From NCBI GenBank assembly GCA_018896765.1, contig JAHILZ010000043.1, positions 1 through 15,910 on the forward strand: a stretch of 15,910 bases of DNA. The letters are read 5' to 3'. Shown one piece after another: positions 13,525-15,910 of this stretch (its first letter is position 1; each line of letters opens with the position of its first letter). A model generated the notes under the pieces. That model searched no databases, was not told the DNA's origin, and saw only the letters and a list, made by a program, of their open reading frames with translations. Source of the stretch: Patescibacteria group bacterium. GTDB taxonomy: Bacteria; Patescibacteriota; Minisyncoccia; JAHIHE01. The position numbers were made by a program, and so were the translations under genes.

Positions 13525-14942
13525 ATGGATGTTTCGTTTATTCTTTTAATTGATTTATTATAATATTCGCGATCAAGTTCTGTTCCTAAATATAATCTGT
13601 TAAGTTTTTTTGCTACGACGGCAGTTGTCCCTGACCCAATAAATGGATCAAAAACTACACTGTTAGGATTTGAAGTAGACAAAATCACTCTCTCTAAAAG
13701 CCATTCTGGTTTTTGAGTTGGATGAGTTTTTTTTCCGCCTGTTGTTTTCCCTTTTGTCCAAATAGAACGCATTTGCTTGCCACCATTCATTATCTTCATT
13801 TCTTTATAGTTGAATATGTTGCCTTTGCCTTTTCTTGCCCAAATAAAATTTTCATGATCCGCTACAAATCTCGTACAAGAAAGATTTGGAGTTGCGTCTG
13901 ATTTGTGCCACAAAACTTCATTTAAAATATCAAATCCAATTTTTTTCATAAGATAACCGACTATGTATATACTATGATATGTGCCTGCAACCCAAATTGA
14001 ACCATTTTTCTTAATAATTCTGTAACATTCCGACAACCATTTTTTTGTAAAATCTTCAAATTCTGCGTCGGTATAGCAATCCCATTTCCCTTTGTTAGTA
14101 TTCATGTCCGCTCCGCCAGATTTTGTAAATTTCATTTTAAAATTACTACCGCTTAAATTATAAGGAGGGTCCGCAAAAACCAAATCGATAGAATTATCCT
14201 TAATTTGTTTAGTAAACACCAAACAATCCAGATTGTAAATTGAATTTAATTTATATTCTTTTGATAAAAAGATGCTGTCGGAATCATTTTGAGCAATTTT
14301 GTGTGTTTGACAATCATGATTTTGGTCTTTCTTTGTTTGCACTTCTTCTTTATTAAGGTTTCGAATAATTTTTTCAACAACCCCTCTTATTTCAACTTCT
14401 TTTCTAAATAAAGGCAAAAGCGCCTGATTGGCCGGCTGCAATCTGAATCTATTTTTTTCCCTATAAATCTTTTTTAATGTTGCTTCGTTATTATCAATTA
14501 TAGCAACCACCGTCTGACCATTATCTGCTACTTTTTGTTCTCTTATTACAACAACATCGCCATCAAAAATTCCTTCATCTATCATACTATCTCCCCGCAC
14601 TCGCAAAGCATAGTGTTTAAAACCAGTATTTATTTCATTTTTGGAAATCACAATTGGTTCTTCAAGAATTTCAACTGCTTCTATTGGTTGCCCCGCCGCT
14701 ATTGTTCCCACCAGAGGAACTTCTATTGTTAAGATTGTTTTTTTTGTCGAAATTGCTCTTGGATGATTTTCTTCTTTAACTAAAAAACCACTGCCTTGAA
14801 GCCGTTTAACATGAAAATGAGCAGTTGATACCGATGCAAGTTTAAAATGCTTCCTTATTTCCTCCAAAGAAGGCGCGTATTTCTTTTTTCTTTGATAACT
14901 TTTTATGAAGTCCAAAACCTCTTTTTGCTTTTTTGTAATCAT
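13506..14942 (-). CDS. LexA repressor - beta-class DNA methyltransferase fusion
   Basis: A protein of 478 residues in one open frame. Residues 1-66: LexA winged helix (TKKQKEVLDFIKSY, APSLEEIRKHF, VSTAHFHVKRL). Residues 74-196: S24 self-cleavage domain with GTIAAGQP (predicted cut Ala83-Gly84), RGDSM (Ser119) and ATLKK (Lys157), ending VVEKIIRNL as free LexA does. Residues 197-230: polar linker without Met. Residues 231-478: methyltransferase of beta class with ADPPYNL (DPPY 258-261), NKGKWD, EVLWHKSDATPNLSCTRF, KTHPTQKPEWLLERVIL and FDPFIGSGTT (431-440). This half resembles, from memory, the DpnA-type adenine methyltransferases. Promoter and operator-like palindrome lie upstream; the second methyltransferase is translationally coupled downstream. 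A GTG at 14342-14340 could start a separate methyltransferase. All catalytic residues of both halves are present. Confidence 0.9.
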   Translation of the reverse strand: MITKKQKEVLDFIKSYQRKKKYAPSLEEIRKHFKLASVSTAHFHVKRLQGSGFLVKEENHPRAISTKKTILTIEVPLVGTIAAGQPIEAVEILEEPIVISKNEINTGFKHYALRVRGDSMIDEGIFDGDVVVIREQKVADNGQTVVAIIDNNEATLKKIYREKNRFRLQPANQALLPLFRKEVEIRGVVEKIIRNLNKEEVQTKKDQNHDCQTHKIAQNDSDSIFLSKEYKLNSIYNLDCLVFTKQIKDNSIDLVFADPPYNLSGSNFKMKFTKSGGADMNTNKGKWDCYTDAEFEDFTKKWLSECYRIIKKNGSIWVAGTYHSIYIVGYLMKKIGFDILNEVLWHKSDATPNLSCTRFVADHENFIWARKGKGNIFNYKEMKIMNGGKQMRSIWTKGKTTGGKKTHPTQKPEWLLERVILSTSNPNSVVFDPFIGSGTTAVVAKKLNRLYLGTELDREYYNKSIKRINETSICKNII

Positions 14943-14961
14943 ATCTATTATCTTTAAGAAT

Positions 14962-14990
14962 ATTATACCACAAGACTATTATAATAGAAA
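14962..14990 (-). promoter_or_regulatory. Promoter of the LexA-methyltransferase operon with operator-like palindrome
   Basis: Extended -10 TGGTATAAT at 14970-14962, and a weak -35 TTTCTA at 14990-14985. The spacer contains the perfect 12-bp palindrome CTATTATAATAG (14976-14987), well placed for a dimeric repressor such as the LexA half to block RNA polymerase. A leader of about 13 bases follows. Confidence 0.6.
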
Positions 14991-15065
14991 ATAAATAGAA
15001 AGTCTATAAGTGGATAACTCAAAGTAGGACATTTCTAATTCCCCTTTACAAAAACAGCGACGGGC

Positions 15066-15094
15066 TTGCCCAAAAACCGTTTTTATGATAGATT
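15066..15094 (+). promoter_or_regulatory. Candidate rpmB promoter
   Basis: TTGCCC (15066-15071), 17 bases, TAGATT (15089-15094). The leader to rpmB would be about 90 bases and contains the hairpin at 15134-15165. Confidence 0.4.
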
Positions 15095-15133
15095 TTAACA
15101 ATAAACAAATAAACTAACAGTTAAACAATTATG

Positions 15134-15165
15134 CATTTTAATCCCGTGGACTCGGGATTAAAATG
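15134..15165 (+). promoter_or_regulatory. Perfect 13-bp hairpin in the rpmB leader
   Basis: CATTTTAATCCCG, loop TGGACT, CGGGATTAAAATG. The downstream bases are not a U-tract. It ends 28 bases before the rpmB start. It may be an autoregulatory or processing structure, or just a dispersed palindrome. Confidence 0.6.
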
Positions 15166-15189
15166 TTAATATGTTAATATGTTAATATG
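15162..15189 (+). repeat. 8-bp tandem repeat (ATGTTAAT) upstream of rpmB
   Basis: Three consecutive ATGTTAAT units followed by ATGATT, directly before the rpmB ATG. No Shine-Dalgarno sequence is seen here, so the repeat occupies the place of the ribosome binding site. Confidence 0.75.
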
Positions 15190-15192
15190 ATT

Positions 15193-15363
15193 ATGAGCCG
15201 AGTTTGTGAAAAATGCGGCCGCGGAACAAAATCATCCCAAAGCCGAAGCCATTCAAATATCGCTTCCAAGCGAACGCAACAAATAAATTTGCAAAATGTT
15301 ACGATTGATGGCAAAAAAACGCGCATTTGCGCCGCCTGCATCAAAAGCGCGAACAAAAAATAA
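15193..15363 (+). CDS. rpmB: 50S ribosomal protein L28
   Basis: A protein of 56 residues, short for L28 (typically 60-78) but with the family features: MSRVCEKCGRGTKSSQSRSH, then TQQINLQNVTIDGKK and a C-terminal CAAC. The four cysteines (5, 8, 46, 49) form a zinc-ribbon, the zinc-binding form of L28. It is a component of the large ribosomal subunit near the E site. An ATG two codons earlier (15187) is the other possible start; 15193 gives the canonical N-terminus. Plus strand, alone, divergent from the LexA-methyltransferase operon. Confidence 0.9.
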   Translation: MSRVCEKCGRGTKSSQSRSHSNIASKRTQQINLQNVTIDGKKTRICAACIKSANKK

Positions 15364-15386
15364 ATTTTATAACGCGTATTTTAAAA

Positions 15387-15415
15387 TCAGCCTCAAGCAA
15401 AAAGCTTTGGGCTGA
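15387..15415 (+). terminator. Hairpin after rpmB, possible terminator
   Basis: CAGCC...GGCTG with inner AAGC/GCTT forms an imperfect 11-position stem 24 bases after the stop. The following bases are AAAAATTATGTTTT, so the U-tract is poor. Confidence 0.4.
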
Positions 15416-15581
15416 AAAATTATGTTTTATAATTTCTAATTATCAATTTCTAATTTCTATTGAATTTTTAATGTATTAATTTTCAAGCGGAAAATTTAAA
15501 ATTTAATCATTTAAAATTGTTTTAAAATTAAAAATTGGAAATTTAAAATTTACTAATATTTTCTTCAAAAAATATTAGTTC
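15416..15581. repeat. AT-rich repeat region before tRNA-Pro
   Basis: Contains CTAATTT words related to the tandem repeat at 232-285, the 37-base dispersed repeat copy B (15500-15536), and a perfect 11-bp hairpin ACTAATATTTT-CTTCAA-AAAATATTAGT (15552-15579) ending two bases before the tRNA. No gene is seen. Confidence 0.65.
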
Positions 15582-15656
15582 CGGGGTATAGTGTATCGGC
15601 AACACACACCCTTGGGGTGGGTGTGACGGCGGGTTCGACTCCCGCTACCCCGACCA
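15582..15656 (+). tRNA. tRNA-Pro (anticodon GGG), CCA encoded
   Basis: Acceptor stem CGGGGTA/TACCCCG, perfect. D stem GTGT/ACAC. Anticodon stem CACCC/GGGTG around TTGGGGT gives anticodon GGG (15614-15616). T stem GCGGG/CCCGC with loop TTCGACT. Discriminator A15653, then encoded CCA (15654-15656). Confidence 0.95.
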
Positions 15657-15910
15657 ACTTAAACTTTTTTCAAAATCAGGAGCGTTTTGTTGCTCGCTCG
15701 CCCCGCCTTCGGCGGGTCTCGCTTCGCAAAAAGCCCTGTATTTCGGAATTAAATCGTAAGGGCGGACAAATTCAAATTCAGTTTTTCGGGAAAGCAAACG
15801 ACGGTTCGTTCCAATTTTTTCCGTCAATGATTTTATTTCATAAAAATCATTGGACAAAGTAAGTTTTTCGGCGTGGTGAGCGGTATTTATCCAATTTCGT
15901 AAAGGTTCAA
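15657..15910. other. Repeat-rich edge region, no supported gene
   Basis: Contains a GC hairpin CCCGCC-TTC-GGCGGG (about 15701-15716) flanked by CTCGCT/TCTCGCTTCGC words, and a hairpin of ATGATTTT/AAAATCAT (about 15826-15851). GGTGAGCGGT near 15875 repeats a word at 5006-5015. Open frames here run into the tRNA sequence and look non-coding. Confidence 0.5.

Noticed and set aside
15010..15017. DnaA-box-like TTATCCAC on the minus strand
   Set aside because: A single isolated match with no cluster, no dnaA/dnaN and no strand-switch signature; not evidence of an origin.
15174..15356. Minus-strand open frame antisense to rpmB
   Set aside because: rpmB on the plus strand has clear zinc-ribbon cysteines and family sequence; the antisense frame has none.
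15645..15857. Minus-strand open frame of 70 codons
   Set aside because: It ends inside the tRNA-Pro gene and is composed largely of repeat sequence, as often seen in repeat-rich edges.
15617..15862. Open frame on the plus strand starting in the tRNA-Pro anticodon stem
   Set aside because: Its first codons are tRNA sequence and the rest runs over palindromic repeats; no recognisable domain.

Overview
The window is AT-rich with short intergenic spacers. Its coding style, its dispersed AT-rich and palindromic repeats, and a secreted coiled-coil protein ending in a short cysteine domain suggest a Patescibacteria (CPR, Parcubacteria-like) genome. That placement is inference from pattern recognition; no search was run. 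Almost all genes are on the minus strand. Exceptions are two tRNAs, rpmB and one restriction-endonuclease-like gene.

Layout: (1) 1-1620: inverted-repeat element, 7-bp tandem repeat, and tsaD (tRNA t6A synthesis) carrying an in-frame repeat insertion. (2) 1630-1793: tRNA-Glu(UUC) with promoter and terminator. (3) 1891-4701: minus-strand defence cluster: gamma-type DNA adenine methyltransferase, overlapping PD-(D/E)XK endonuclease, an overlooked 55-codon gene with a duplicated motif, and a PIN nuclease. tRNA-Glu 3'-end-like sequences lie on both sides of the cluster, so it may be a small genomic island. (4) 4861-5074: foldable multi-hairpin segment followed by a strong terminator. (5) 5103-5816: AbrB/PIN toxin-antitoxin pair with a near-consensus promoter. 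(6) 5833-6823: decayed purD-like gene. (7) 7260-9800: three exported or membrane-anchored proteins (coiled-coil, acidic membrane-anchored, CAP domain). (8) 9826-11548: 145-bp inverted-repeat element, TrmH/SpoU-type RNA methyltransferase, exonuclease III-type AP endonuclease. (9) 11616-14990: second restriction-modification locus: a plus-strand endonuclease-like gene split by a -1 frameshift at A AAA AAT, convergent with two beta-class DNA methyltransferases. (10) 15066-15656: rpmB (ribosomal protein L28, 56 codons) and tRNA-Pro(GGG), then repeat-rich sequence to the end.

The most unusual object is the 478-residue protein at 13506-14942: a complete LexA (winged helix, Ala-Gly cleavage site, Ser/Lys dyad) joined to a complete beta-class DNA methyltransferase. 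If the fusion is real, one polypeptide could both repress and modify, and DNA damage could release the repressor by self-cleavage, linking SOS signalling to a restriction-modification system. A tandem stop in another frame exactly at the LexA C-terminus suggests the fusion arose by a small indel, or is an assembly error; this needs to be excluded first.
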